Source: Poseidonocella sp. HB161398 (GTDB taxonomy: Bacteria > Pseudomonadota > Alphaproteobacteria > Rhodobacterales > Rhodobacteraceae). From it: 64,000 nucleotides of DNA. Below, one piece after another: positions 1-8,269 of the stretch (position 1 is the first letter of the stretch; each line of letters starts with the position of its first letter). The notes below the pieces were generated by a model, which did no database searches, was not told the origin of the DNA, and saw only the letters and a program-made list of their open reading frames with translations. Location: assembly GCF_005870025.1 (NCBI RefSeq), contig NZ_VATA01000002.1, forward strand, positions 248,001-312,000. The letters run 5' to 3'. The position numbers were made by a program, and so were the translations under genes.

Positions 1-2
1 AG

Positions 3-986
3 GAGGCCAAGTCGCGCGCCTTCTCCTTCCCGCAGCCCGACGAGCTGAGCCCGCCGATCATCAATATCGAGGGCGGCGCGGTCGGCTATGACGGGCGCGC
101 GGTGCTCTCGAAGCTCGACCTCAGGATCGACCAGGACGACCGCATCGCGCTTCTGGGCAAGAACGGCCAGGGCAAGTCGACGCTCTCGAAGATGCTGGCC
201 GGGCGGCTGGAGCCGATGGCGGGCAAGATGGCGAAATCCTCGAAGCTGAGGATCGGCTATTTCGCCCAGCACCAGCTCGACGAGCTGGTCCCCGAGGAAA
301 CCCCGCTCCAGCACCTGCAGCGCGAGCGTCCGGGCGAAATGCCGGGCAAGCTGCGCGCGCGGCTGGCGGGCTTCGGGCTGATGGCGGACCAGGCCGATAC
401 CGTGGTCGGCCGGCTCTCGGGCGGGCAGAAGGCGCGGCTCTCGCTGCTCCTGGCGACGCTCGACGCGCCGCATATGCTGATCCTCGACGAACCGACCAAC
501 CACCTCGACATGGAAAGCCGCGAGGCGCTGGTCGAGGCGCTGGCGGGCTATTCCGGCGCGGTGATCCTGGTCAGCCACGACATGCACCTGCTGTCGCTGG
601 CCGCCGACCGGCTGTGGCTGGTCAAGGACGGCCGGGTCGCCCCCTACGAGGACGATCTGGATGCCTACCGCGCCTTCGTGCTGGCCTCCGACCCGCCCGC
701 CGAGCGCAACCGGCCCGAGAAGCCCAAGGCGCCGAAGCGCGCCTCGCGCGACGAGATCCTGACGCTGCGCTCCGAGGTCCGCAAATGCGAATCCCGGCTC
801 GAGAAGCTGACCGAGATGCAGGACAAGCTGGCCGCCAAGCTGGCCGATCCCGAGCTCTACGAGCCCGGCCGCACGGGCGACCGCGAGGTCTGGCAGAAGA
901 AGTACGGCGAGGTGATGGACGCGATCGACCGCGCGGAAGCCCTTTGGATGCAGGCGCAGGAGCGCCTGGAGACCGCCCAGGGCTAG
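3..986 (+). CDS. ABC-F family ATPase, 5' truncated by window edge
   Basis: This is the C-terminal half of an ABC-F protein, a cytoplasmic soluble ATPase with two ABC domains and no membrane part; the family acts on ribosomes in translation or antibiotic protection. The reading frame is open to the left edge, so the true start lies outside the window. The visible ABC domain has Walker A GKNGQGKST, signature LSGGQKAR and Walker B LILDEPTNHLD, followed by a charged, coiled-coil-like tail (KCESRLEKLTEMQDKLAAKL) typical of the Uup/YheS branch. A GTG at 102 is internal to the domain and is not taken as the start. The exact subfamily cannot be fixed from this fragment. Confidence 0.92.
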   Translation, partial: EAKSRAFSFPQPDELSPPIINIEGGAVGYDGRAVLSKLDLRIDQDDRIALLGKNGQGKSTLSKMLAGRLEPMAGKMAKSSKLRIGYFAQHQLDELVPEETPLQHLQRERPGEMPGKLRARLAGFGLMADQADTVVGRLSGGQKARLSLLLATLDAPHMLILDEPTNHLDMESREALVEALAGYSGAVILVSHDMHLLSLAADRLWLVKDGRVAPYEDDLDAYRAFVLASDPPAERNRPEKPKAPKRASRDEILTLRSEVRKCESRLEKLTEMQDKLAAKLADPELYEPGRTGDREVWQKKYGEVMDAIDRAEALWMQAQERLETAQG

Positions 987-1130
987 CCTCCGGCCCGCGC
1001 GCCCCCGCAGGAGCAGGCGGGCGGCGCCGGGCCGGGCGCGATGTCACCGCCTCGTGATCGGCAGGACGGCAACGCTCCGCCGATGATCGCGATGCGGGAA
1101 CTGGCCCGGCGCGCCAAACGTAGTATATTG

Positions 1131-1481
1131 ATGACCATGTCGATGCTCCGCACCGCGCTCATCCACCTGCTCCTTGTCGCGCTCCTTCCCTGGGGCGCCT
1201 GGGTGCATGCCGCCCGCGCCGCCGAGGCGGGGCCGCTCCGCGTCTATTACGCAGAGCGGGCGGAGACGCGCAGCCAGGCCGCGCAGAAGACCCTCTCGAC
1301 CCTGACCCGCTGCCGCATCTCCGGGCTTCCCGGCACGTCCTGCGGCTTCGATCCGGGCCATCTGGCAGGGGCCGGGACCTCCGCCCTGCCACGGCCGCCG
1401 GTTCCGCGCCCGGCCGCTGATCTGAGACTGGGCGACATGCACGACCCGTCAGGACCGCTCGACCCGCCGCGGCGTGGCTGA
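1131..1481 (+). CDS. small secreted hypothetical protein
   Basis: A 116-residue ORF of unknown function. The N-terminus (MTMSMLRTALIHLLLVAL) is followed by an Ala-rich stretch ending AARA-AEA, which looks like a Sec signal peptide with a cleavage site near residue 30. The mature part holds two Cys (in RCRISG and TSCGFD) and a Pro-rich tail. ATG 1131 was chosen because it gives a compact signal peptide; in-frame ATGs at 1083, 1092 and 1137 are possible and no clear ribosome binding site decides. It lies 46 bp before the L,D-transpeptidase on the same strand. I do not recognise the family. Confidence 0.5.
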   Translation: MTMSMLRTALIHLLLVALLPWGAWVHAARAAEAGPLRVYYAERAETRSQAAQKTLSTLTRCRISGLPGTSCGFDPGHLAGAGTSALPRPPVPRPAADLRLGDMHDPSGPLDPPRRG

Positions 1482-1527
1482 TCCGCCGCAAGACCCCTTC
1501 CAGATCAGTTCATGAGAGATCCAAGAG

Positions 1528-2226
1528 ATGATCACCCGACGTTCCCTCCTGGCCACGGGCGCAGCCGCAGCCCTTGCCGCCTGTGCCCGCACCGAACCCG
1601 TCCAGCCGATCGCCCAGTCGCCTGAATTCCGCGAAGCCACGCCGAAGCTTCCGGATTTCTACGGCCAGGTCGACGACAAGTACGTCGTCTCCGCCGTGCC
1701 CGAGGGCGTGGTTCCGCAGCGGCTCTGGCGCCAGGTCGTGGCCAACCCCTTCCCCGAACACGCTCCCGGCACCATCGTGGTCGACCCGGATGCGGGCTAT
1801 CTGCACCTGCTGCAGGATGACGGCAACGCGATGCGCTACGGCGTCGGCACCGGCGCGCAGGGCCGCGAATGGAACGGCGACGCGGTCGTGCAGTTCACCC
1901 GCGCCTGGCCGCGCTGGACGCCGCCGGACACGCTGATCGCGCGGATGCCGAAATACGCGCCCTACTCGGCCGCGAATGGCGGCATGGACGGCGGTCCGGG
2001 CAACCCGCTGGGCGCCCGCGCGCTCTACCTGTTCCAGGACGGCAAGGACACGCTCTACCGCATCCATGGCGGCTGCGAGCCGCAATACCTGGGCAAGGCC
2101 GTCTCCTCGGGCTGCATCCGCATGCTCGACCAGGACGCGATCGACATCGAGAAGCGGGTCAAGCACCACGCGACCGTGGTCGTGCTGCCCTCCTACAAGA
2201 CCGGGATCGACGTCCCCGTCTACTGA
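1528..2226 (+). CDS. L,D-transpeptidase (YkuD family), predicted lipoprotein
   Basis: This 232-residue periplasmic enzyme should catalyse 3-3 peptidoglycan cross-links or link proteins to the wall. The YkuD active-site pattern is complete: H180-G-G, then S194-S-G-C196-I-R198. The N-terminus has twin arginines (R4-R5), an Ala-rich hydrophobic stretch and the lipobox LAAC with Cys19, so it is probably lipid-anchored and perhaps Tat-exported. ATG 1528 follows an AGAGATCCAAGAG stretch. The catalytic assignment is firm; substrate and cross-link type are not visible. Confidence 0.93.
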   Translation: MITRRSLLATGAAAALAACARTEPVQPIAQSPEFREATPKLPDFYGQVDDKYVVSAVPEGVVPQRLWRQVVANPFPEHAPGTIVVDPDAGYLHLLQDDGNAMRYGVGTGAQGREWNGDAVVQFTRAWPRWTPPDTLIARMPKYAPYSAANGGMDGGPGNPLGARALYLFQDGKDTLYRIHGGCEPQYLGKAVSSGCIRMLDQDAIDIEKRVKHHATVVVLPSYKTGIDVPVY

Positions 2227-2327
2227 AACCGCCTCCGTCCCGGCCCGCGCCCATGCGCGGCCGGGCGCGCAGCGGGCCACTCGACCGGGCACTCGACCGG
2301 GCGGTCGGCGTCGGCTAGGCTCGCGCC

Positions 2328-2948
2328 ATGGAGCTCGCCACCTTCGTCACCGCCTTCACCACGCTCTTCGTGATGATCGACCCGATCGGCCTCGCGCCGA
2401 TCTTCGTCGCGCTCACCCAGGGCATGGACAAGCGCCACCGCCTGCAGGTGGCTGCCCGCGCCTGCGGCATCGGCCTTTTGGTGCTGGTGCTCTTCGCGCT
2501 CTTCGGCATGTCGATCCTCGGCGCGGTCGGCATCACCCTGCCCGCCTTCCGCATCGCCGGCGGCATCCTGCTGTTCCTGATCGCGATGGAGATGCTCTTC
2601 GAGAAGCGCACCAAGCGCCGCGAGGACAAGGAGGAGGAGGCGCCGGACGATCCTTCGGTCTTCCCGCTCGCCACCCCCTTCATCGCCGGGCCGGGCGCGC
2701 TGGCGGCGACGGTGCTCCTGACCACGGGCGAAACGACGGGCTGGGCGGTCACCGTCACCGTGCTGGCCGCGCTGGCGCTGGTCGTGGCGATCGTCTTCGC
2801 CCTGTTCTCCATCGCCGGGCTGATCGAGCGGCTGCTCGGGCGCACCGGCATCATGGTGGTCTCGCGGCTTCTCGGCATGCTGCTGGCGGCGCTGGCGGTG
2901 CAATTCGTCCTCGACGGGCTGGCGCGGACCGGGCTGGCGCTGCCGTGA
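2328..2948 (+). CDS. MarC family integral membrane protein
   Basis: A 206-residue protein with about six hydrophobic segments, the usual size of MarC/NAAT proteins. Family marks are the N-terminal FVTLFVMIDPIG-like segment (here FVMIDPIGLAPIF) and the central FPLATPFIAGPGALAA motif after an acidic/charged loop around residues 90-110. MarC proteins sit in the inner membrane; despite the name they are not established antibiotic-resistance factors and their substrate is uncertain. The gene is monocistronic in appearance, with about 100 bp of free sequence before it. Confidence 0.9.
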   Translation: MELATFVTAFTTLFVMIDPIGLAPIFVALTQGMDKRHRLQVAARACGIGLLVLVLFALFGMSILGAVGITLPAFRIAGGILLFLIAMEMLFEKRTKRREDKEEEAPDDPSVFPLATPFIAGPGALAATVLLTTGETTGWAVTVTVLAALALVVAIVFALFSIAGLIERLLGRTGIMVVSRLLGMLLAALAVQFVLDGLARTGLALP

Positions 2949-3006
2949 CCCTCGCAGCCGGGCGGGGCCGGACCTATATTCCTGCGGAACGTGCAGAGGG
3001 ACCGTC

Positions 3007-3585
3007 ATGACCGAAGACCAGATCGCGCATCTTGCCAGGCGCCTGATCCTGCTGGCCGTGATCGGCGGAGCGCTACTCTTCGCCTTCCGCGGCCGGATGC
3101 TGATGGCGCTGCGCCTCGCGGTGATCTGGGGGCTGCTCTTCCTCGGCGTCGCGGTCGGCTACACCGTCTGGCAGGATTTCGAGACCAGCCTCACGCAGAG
3201 CCAGGTCTTCACCTCGGTCGGGCAGATCTCGGTGCCCAGGGGGCCGGACGGGCACTATCACCTGACAATGGACGTCAACGGCACGCCGTTGAGCTTCATC
3301 GTCGATACCGGCGCCACCGACATCGTGCTGAGCCTCGAGGATGCCCGAAAGATCGGCATCGACACCGACCGGCTGGCCTTCTTCGGCAATGCCCGCACCG
3401 CCAATGGAACGGTGGAGACGGCGAAAGTGGTGCTGAAGACCGTGCAGATCGGCGAGATCACCGACCGCAACGTGCCCGCGCGGGTCAATGGCGGGACGAT
3501 GACCGGCTCGCTGCTCGGCATGCGCTATCTGGAAAGCTTCGCCGCGATCGAGATCCGCGACGGGCGCATGACCCTGACGCGCTGA
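3007..3585 (+). CDS. retropepsin-like aspartic protease, membrane-anchored (TIGR02281-type)
   Basis: A 192-residue protein with two hydrophobic segments (about residues 12-27 and 33-52) followed by a domain carrying the aspartic protease motif VDTGATDIVLS with catalytic Asp100, and LGMRYLESF near the end matching the conserved C-terminal part of the clan. Single-domain retropepsins work as homodimers. The topology places the protease domain in the periplasm. ATG 3007 follows GAGGGACCGTC, a usable ribosome binding site. Substrates are unknown. A strong hairpin follows the stop. Confidence 0.85.
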   Translation: MTEDQIAHLARRLILLAVIGGALLFAFRGRMLMALRLAVIWGLLFLGVAVGYTVWQDFETSLTQSQVFTSVGQISVPRGPDGHYHLTMDVNGTPLSFIVDTGATDIVLSLEDARKIGIDTDRLAFFGNARTANGTVETAKVVLKTVQIGEITDRNVPARVNGGTMTGSLLGMRYLESFAAIEIRDGRMTLTR

Positions 3586-3586
3586 T

Positions 3587-3614
3587 GCGGAGGGCGCTGG
3601 CCGGCGCCCTCCGC
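3587..3614. terminator. terminator-like hairpin between convergent genes
   Basis: A perfect 11-bp stem (GCGGAGGGCGC / GCGCCCTCCGC, positions 3587-3597 and 3604-3614) with a 6-nt loop lies 1 nt after the protease stop and 23 nt beyond the end of the convergent collar-domain gene. No good U-tract follows on either strand, so it may act as an RNA-stabilising or Rho-assisted end rather than a classical intrinsic terminator. Confidence 0.5.
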
Positions 3615-3637
3615 CTTCCCGTCCGTCCGCCAGGGAA

Positions 3638-4258
3638 CTACGAGCGGGACGGGAAGATGCCGGTCATCGCTATGCAGTAGCGCAGCGCCTGGAAGGGATC
3701 GCGCAGCGCCACCGGCATGTTGCCGCCGACCGGCTGTTCGGTGACCTGGATCGAGCCCGGCGCGGCAGCCGTCGCCGTGCCGCCGGGCAGCGGCGCGTAG
3801 ATCTGCGCGCTGCTGGAAAGCGCCTGGACATTGCCGACCGGCGAGGGCGAGCTTCCCGGCGTGGGAACGACCATCTCCTGGGCAGTGACACCATGGACAT
3901 GCGAGGGCAGCTCCCCCACGCTCAGCACCGCCTCCTCGCGGCCGCCGGTCGCGCCCTGCGGCATCGGCGTGCGGCCCGGCCCGTCGCCCGCGCCCACCAC
4001 CGAGCGGCCGCGCAGATCCGGCAGGCCGAAGGTCGACCGGCCGTCGCCGCCATAGGTCGTGCCGTAGAGCGAGAAAAGCGCCGAGTACTGCGAGATCGGC
4101 AGCAACTGGCCATTCGCCTCGGCCGTGCCGCGCGGGCAGAAGCCGGTGCCCATCAGGATCACCTGTCCGATATAGACCTCCTGCACCTGCGCCGTCGCGG
4201 ACCCGGCGCCGAGAAGCGCGGCGAGACCCGCCGCCGCGAGCGTTCCGATCCGGGCCAT
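3638..4258 (-). CDS. tail-collar-domain protein (microcystin-dependent-protein-like), secreted
   Basis: A 206-residue protein with a signal peptide (MARIGTLAAAGLAALLGAGS then ATAQ) and the phage tail collar fold pattern: YIGQVILMGTGFCPRGTAEANGQLLPI, then YSALFSLYGTTYGGDGRSTFGLPDLRGR. The C-terminal half is low-complexity and ends LRYCIAMTGIFPSRS. Bacterial homologues of this type are often annotated MdpB-like; their role is unclear. ATG 4258 is one base past the TGA of the upstream VPLPA-CTERM gene, so the two are probably translationally coupled. There are no other phage genes nearby, so a prophage origin is not supported locally. Confidence 0.85.
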   Translation of the reverse strand: MARIGTLAAAGLAALLGAGSATAQVQEVYIGQVILMGTGFCPRGTAEANGQLLPISQYSALFSLYGTTYGGDGRSTFGLPDLRGRSVVGAGDGPGRTPMPQGATGGREEAVLSVGELPSHVHGVTAQEMVVPTPGSSPSPVGNVQALSSSAQIYAPLPGGTATAAAPGSIQVTEQPVGGNMPVALRDPFQALRYCIAMTGIFPSRS

Positions 4259-4259
4259 C

Positions 4260-4961
4260 TCAGCGCCCCCCCGTCCGGGGCACCCGCCGCCGCGCCAGCG
4301 CCAGCACCCCGGCCCCGCCCGCCAGGAGCAGGCCCGAGGCCGGCAGCGGCACCGGCGCGACCGGATCGACCGTCGCCGCGGTGACGATCTCCAGCGCGGC
4401 ATAGTCGACCGCATAGGATTCGAAGGCCGCCAGGCCGAAGGAGGCCTCCGGCGACAGGACCAGCGTATTCGCGCCCTGCACGATCAGCGCGGGGTCGAGT
4501 CCATAGGACAGATCGGCGATCTGGCGCTGGTTGATGTCGTCGCCGACGACCACCGGGTTGTAATGTCCGGCGACGAAGCTGCCGTTCAGGGCGATGTCCA
4601 TCCCCGGCGCCTTGTCGGTCGCGGTCTCGGTCCAGCCGCCGCCCGGAAGCACGAAGATGTCGACCCCGGCGATGCGCAGCTTCAGCGTGGCGCTCTGCAC
4701 CGCGAGGCCGCCGAGATCGACGGAGAAGGCCAGCGACACGCTGCCCAGGGTGTCCCATTGGTCGGTTCCCGCGGGGTCTCCCGGGCCGGAAAGGTCGAAG
4801 GGCGCGGGGATGGCGGCGAAGGCGCCCGCGGCGCAGGCGCCGGGCTCGTATCCGCCGAAGCAGTCCGCATCCCCCGCCATGGCGGTGACCGGTGCCGCGG
4901 CGGCCGGACCTGCGGCCCCCGCCGCCAGGCCCAGGATGCAGGCGAGTCTGGTAAACGACAT
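4260..4961 (-). CDS. VPLPA-CTERM sorting domain-containing surface protein
   Basis: A 233-residue secreted protein. It has an N-terminal signal peptide (about residues 1-23, ending GPAAAA-APV) and a C-terminal tripartite sorting signal: VPLPASGLLLAGGAGVLALA then RRR. This motif is the alphaproteobacterial equivalent of PEP-CTERM and predicts processing by an exosortase-type transpeptidase encoded elsewhere. The central part looks beta-rich, with no recognised enzymatic motif. The gene is first of a two-gene unit with the collar-domain protein and has a CRP-like palindrome 57 bp upstream of its ATG. Confidence 0.85.
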   Translation of the reverse strand: MSFTRLACILGLAAGAAGPAAAAPVTAMAGDADCFGGYEPGACAAGAFAAIPAPFDLSGPGDPAGTDQWDTLGSVSLAFSVDLGGLAVQSATLKLRIAGVDIFVLPGGGWTETATDKAPGMDIALNGSFVAGHYNPVVVGDDINQRQIADLSYGLDPALIVQGANTLVLSPEASFGLAAFESYAVDYAALEIVTAATVDPVAPVPLPASGLLLAGGAGVLALARRRVPRTGGR

Positions 4962-5017
4962 GGGCTCCTCCCTGCTGGTCGCTCGGAAGAGTCCTACCCC
5001 ATGTCGCGTAAATCGAA

Positions 5018-5033
5018 TGTGATGAATATCACA
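5018..5033 (-). promoter_or_regulatory. CRP/FNR-family-type palindrome
   Basis: TGTGATGAATATCACA matches TGTGA-N6-TCACA in every defined position. It lies in an AT-rich patch 57-72 bp upstream of the VPLPA-CTERM start codon, on the opposite side from holC, whose stop is at 5073. Position and strand suggest control of the VPLPA-CTERM/collar pair. The cognate regulator is not in the window. Confidence 0.5.
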
Positions 5034-5072
5034 AACAACCCGGAATTGTTTCCATCCACGGCCGAACCGGTC

Positions 5073-5531
5073 TCAACCCTGCGGCGCGGTCGACATCCGG
5101 CGGGTCCAGCCGCCGTCTTCCTGCGCCCAGTACTCCGCCACCGCCCCGGCCGCGGTCAGCACCCGCCACTGGCTGCGCGCGGCGGCGAGCTGCATCTCGT
5201 CATGGCCGTCGAAAAGGATGCAGACCCGCTCCAGCGCCCCGGCCTCCGCGGCGCTGACCTCGGCCGCATCCACCGCCATCACGCAGGCCGTGCCCGGACG
5301 CGCGGTCTCGGCCGTGGTCAGCAGCACCGGCTGCAGCGCGTCATGCGGCCCGCCCTCGAGCCCGTGCGGCAGGAAGCCCTCCTCGGGCCCGAGCCAGAGC
5401 TGGGCGTCGAGCTTCTCCAGCCGCGCCCGGTCGCGGCCGCGCAGATCCACCTGCCAGCCGGCCTCGAGCGCCTTTCCCAGGAGCCGCGGAAGCGTCGCCT
5501 CCAGCGGCCCCTCGGTGAGGTGGTAGAACAT
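5073..5531 (-). CDS. holC: DNA polymerase III subunit chi
   Basis: A 152-residue cytoplasmic protein matching HolC: MFYHLTEGPLEATLPRLLGK at the N-terminus, LWLGPEEGFLPHGL in the middle and VCILFDGHDEMQLAAARSQW near the end. Chi joins the clamp-loader complex and contacts SSB. ATG 5531 is preferred over the TTG four codons earlier because homologues begin MFYHL. The gene follows pepA by 16 bp on the same strand, the usual pepA-holC arrangement. Confidence 0.92.
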   Translation of the reverse strand: MFYHLTEGPLEATLPRLLGKALEAGWQVDLRGRDRARLEKLDAQLWLGPEEGFLPHGLEGGPHDALQPVLLTTAETARPGTACVMAVDAAEVSAAEAGALERVCILFDGHDEMQLAAARSQWRVLTAAGAVAEYWAQEDGGWTRRMSTAPQG

Positions 5532-5547
5532 CGCGCGGCCCAAGGGC

Positions 5548-7014
5548 TCAGCCCTCGAACCGGTCCCGGACCAGCCGGTCGAGCGCCAGCACGCCCCAGC
5601 CGGTGCAGCCCTTGGGCGAGAGCACCGAGTCCGACTTGATCGCGGCCACCCCGGCGATGTCGAGATGGATCCAGGGGGTACCCTCCTCGACGAAGCGCTT
5701 GAGGAACTGCGCCGCGGTGACGGAGCCCGCCGGACGCCCGGCCGAGTTCTTGATGTCGGCGATCGAGGACTTGATCATCCGGTCATAGGCCGGGGCCAGC
5801 GGCATCCGCCAGGCGCCCTCGCCCTCCGCCGCGGCGGCGGCGAGGAAGGCCGCGGCGATCGGCTCGTCATTGGAATAGACCGCCGCCATCTCGTTGCCGA
5901 GCGCGACGATGGCCGCGCCGGTCAGGGTCGCCAGGTCGACGATCGCGGCGGGCTTGTAGGTCTGCTGCGCGTAGCAGAGCACGTCGGCCAGCACGAGCCG
6001 CCCCTCGGCATCGGTGTTGTTGATCTCGACGGTCAGCCCCTGCATCGACTTGACCACGTCGCCCGGACGGGTCGCCATGTGCGAGGGCATGTTCTCCACC
6101 AGCCCGACGAGGCCGATGACATTCGCCCTGGCCTTGCGCAGCGCCAGCGCCCGCATCACCCCCGAGACGACGCCCGCGCCGCCCATGTCCATGGTCATCT
6201 CTTCCATGCCCTGGGCGGGCTTCAGGCTGATGCCGCCGGTATCGAAGACGACGCCCTTGCCGACCAGCGCCAGCGGCGCTTCGTCGCCGCCGCCGTTCCA
6301 GCGCATCACCACCACCCGCGACGGGCTGGCCGAGCCCTGGCCGACAGCGAGAAGCAGCCGCATGCCGAGCTTTTCCATGGCCGCCTCGTCGAGGATCTCG
6401 ATCTCGAGGCCGAGCTCTTCCATCGCTTCAAGCTGCGCGGCGAATTCCAGCGTTCCCAGCACGTTGGCGGGGGCGGAGGTCAGGTCGCGGGCGAAGAACA
6501 CGCCCTCGCACAGCGCCGCCTGGTCGCCTGCGGCTGCCGCCACGGCCTCGGGCTTGGCCACCATCACTGTCACCTCGCCCTGCGGCTCGGCCTCCTTCGA
6601 CTTCATGTCGGAATAGGCATAGGCCCGGAGCGCCAGGCCGAAGGCCAGCTCGGCGGCATTGGCGAGCGCGCCTGCGGCAACGAGCACAGGCTTCGCGCCC
6701 TTGGCGCGGGCGATGGCGGAACCTGCGGCGCGCGCCTCGGCGATCCGCGGCTTGCGGGCGATCTTGACCACCTGCAGCGCATCGGCGGCCATGCCTGCGG
6801 GGAAGCCCATCTCCAGCGCCTCGCCCTGGCCGAGCGCCTCGAAGGCCGGGCTGGAGACCGCCCGTTCGAGCGCGCCCCGTGTCAGCCGGTTGACCCGGCG
6901 CCCGAGCTGGTCCAGACGGCCGTCGGCGGTCACGAAGGTCACGACCCGCCCCTCGAAAGTGGCCAGAAGCTCCAGGTCGGTCTCGCGGAAATGGATGGGT
7001 GCAGGTGTGGTCAT
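5548..7014 (-). CDS. pepA: leucyl aminopeptidase (M17)
   Basis: A 488-residue cytoplasmic metallopeptidase that removes N-terminal residues from peptides. The M17 signature NTDAEGRLVLAD is intact, as are the metal/active-site stretches VGKGVVFDTGGISLKP and MDMGGAGVVSG. ATG 7014 has GAGGA eight bases upstream and starts MTTPAPIHF; the frame stays open further upstream but without a better signal. It leads an operon with holC and is divergent from lptF, with 121 bp between them, matching the pepA/lptF arrangement known in many Proteobacteria. Confidence 0.95.
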   Translation of the reverse strand: MTTPAPIHFRETDLELLATFEGRVVTFVTADGRLDQLGRRVNRLTRGALERAVSSPAFEALGQGEALEMGFPAGMAADALQVVKIARKPRIAEARAAGSAIARAKGAKPVLVAAGALANAAELAFGLALRAYAYSDMKSKEAEPQGEVTVMVAKPEAVAAAAGDQAALCEGVFFARDLTSAPANVLGTLEFAAQLEAMEELGLEIEILDEAAMEKLGMRLLLAVGQGSASPSRVVVMRWNGGGDEAPLALVGKGVVFDTGGISLKPAQGMEEMTMDMGGAGVVSGVMRALALRKARANVIGLVGLVENMPSHMATRPGDVVKSMQGLTVEINNTDAEGRLVLADVLCYAQQTYKPAAIVDLATLTGAAIVALGNEMAAVYSNDEPIAAAFLAAAAAEGEGAWRMPLAPAYDRMIKSSIADIKNSAGRPAGSVTAAQFLKRFVEEGTPWIHLDIAGVAAIKSDSVLSPKGCTGWGVLALDRLVRDRFEG

Positions 7015-7135
7015 GGGAAGTCCTCGGTCTGTCGCGCGGACCCTAGCCCGGGCAGAGCGGATTGGCCAGTTTGGAGTTTTCCCCTGCAAGACAATCCTAT
7101 AGTCTGCAGTCAAAACGGAGAAACGAGGGCAGTGA

Positions 7136-8269
7136 ATGGGACGGTTTGACAGATACCTGCTGTCCCAGCTCATGCTTGTTTTCGGCTTTTTCGCGCTGGT
7201 CCTGGTGGGCGTCTACTGGGTGAACCGCGCGGTGATCCTGATCGACCAGTTCATGGGCGCGGGCAGCTCGGGGCTCCTGGTGCTGCAGCTGACGCTGCTG
7301 ACGCTGCCGACCCTCATCAAGCTGGTGCTGCCGATCGCCGCCTTCCTGGCGGTGCTGCAGGTCTGCACCCGGCTCTATTCGGAAAGCGAGCTGGTGGTCG
7401 TGCAGGCCACCGGCTTCTCGGGCTTCCGCCTGGCGCGGCCGGTGCTGGCCTTCGGCTGCGTCGCGGGTCTGCTGATCGGGGTGCTGGCGCATGTGCTGGT
7501 GCCGGTCTCGATGGCGCGGCTCAACGACAAGGAGGCCGCGCTGGCCGATGCGGCCTCGGCGCGGCTGCTGGTGCCCGGCACCTTCCAGCACCCGGTTGCC
7601 GGCGTGACGGTCTATGTCCGCGATGTCGATGCCGACGGGGTGATCCGCGGGCTGATGCTGTCGGACCGGCGCGATGCCGGCCAGGCGGTGACCTATACCG
7701 CCGAGCAGGCGCTTCTGCTGCGCGACGAGGACGGGCCGAAACTGGTGATGATGGACGGCATGGCGCAGACGCTCGACCTGCAGACCGACCAGCTGTCGAT
7801 CACCCGCTTCAGCGATTTCACCTTCTCGATCGGCGGGCTGATCGCGACCCCGACCGAGCGGCGGCTCGATCCCCGCCAGGTCTCGACCCCGGCGCTGCTG
7901 GCCGCCTCGCAGGAGCTGCAGGACAGCACGCGCCGCGACACCGCCTGGCTGCGCCGCGAGGCGCATATGCGCTTTGCCGAGAGCACGCTGACCCCGGCGC
8001 TGTGCGTGATGGGCTTCTCGGCGCTGCTGCTCGGCACGTTCAGCCGCTTCGGGCTCTGGCGGCAGATCGCCTTCTCGATCCTGCTCGTCGTCCTGGTGAA
8101 GCTCTTCGACAATGCCGCGGCCGACATGGCCAAGAGCGCGCCCTCGGCCTGGCCGGTGATCTACGCGCCGAGCCTGCTGGCGGCGGCGATATCGGTGCTG
8201 CTGCTATGGCTCGGCGGCGGGCGGCTGCATGCGCTCTCCCTGGCCTTCCGCCGGAGGAGCGCGCGGTGA
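7136..8269 (+). CDS. lptF: LPS export ABC transporter permease LptF
   Basis: A 377-residue inner-membrane permease of the YjgP/YjgQ family, with three N-terminal transmembrane segments, a periplasmic beta-jellyroll region (about residues 130-270) and three C-terminal segments. With LptG and the ATPase LptB it extracts LPS and feeds the Lpt bridge. The N-terminus GRFDRYLLSQLMLVFGFF is typical. It is first in the operon; its TGA overlaps the GTG of lptG by 3 bases. Confidence 0.95.
   Translation: MGRFDRYLLSQLMLVFGFFALVLVGVYWVNRAVILIDQFMGAGSSGLLVLQLTLLTLPTLIKLVLPIAAFLAVLQVCTRLYSESELVVVQATGFSGFRLARPVLAFGCVAGLLIGVLAHVLVPVSMARLNDKEAALADAASARLLVPGTFQHPVAGVTVYVRDVDADGVIRGLMLSDRRDAGQAVTYTAEQALLLRDEDGPKLVMMDGMAQTLDLQTDQLSITRFSDFTFSIGGLIATPTERRLDPRQVSTPALLAASQELQDSTRRDTAWLRREAHMRFAESTLTPALCVMGFSALLLGTFSRFGLWRQIAFSILLVVLVKLFDNAAADMAKSAPSAWPVIYAPSLLAAAISVLLLWLGGGRLHALSLAFRRRSAR

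Noticed and set aside
3638-4258. Prophage remnant suggested by a phage tail collar domain
   Set aside because: The protein has a secretion signal and no phage gene, integrase or attachment site is nearby.
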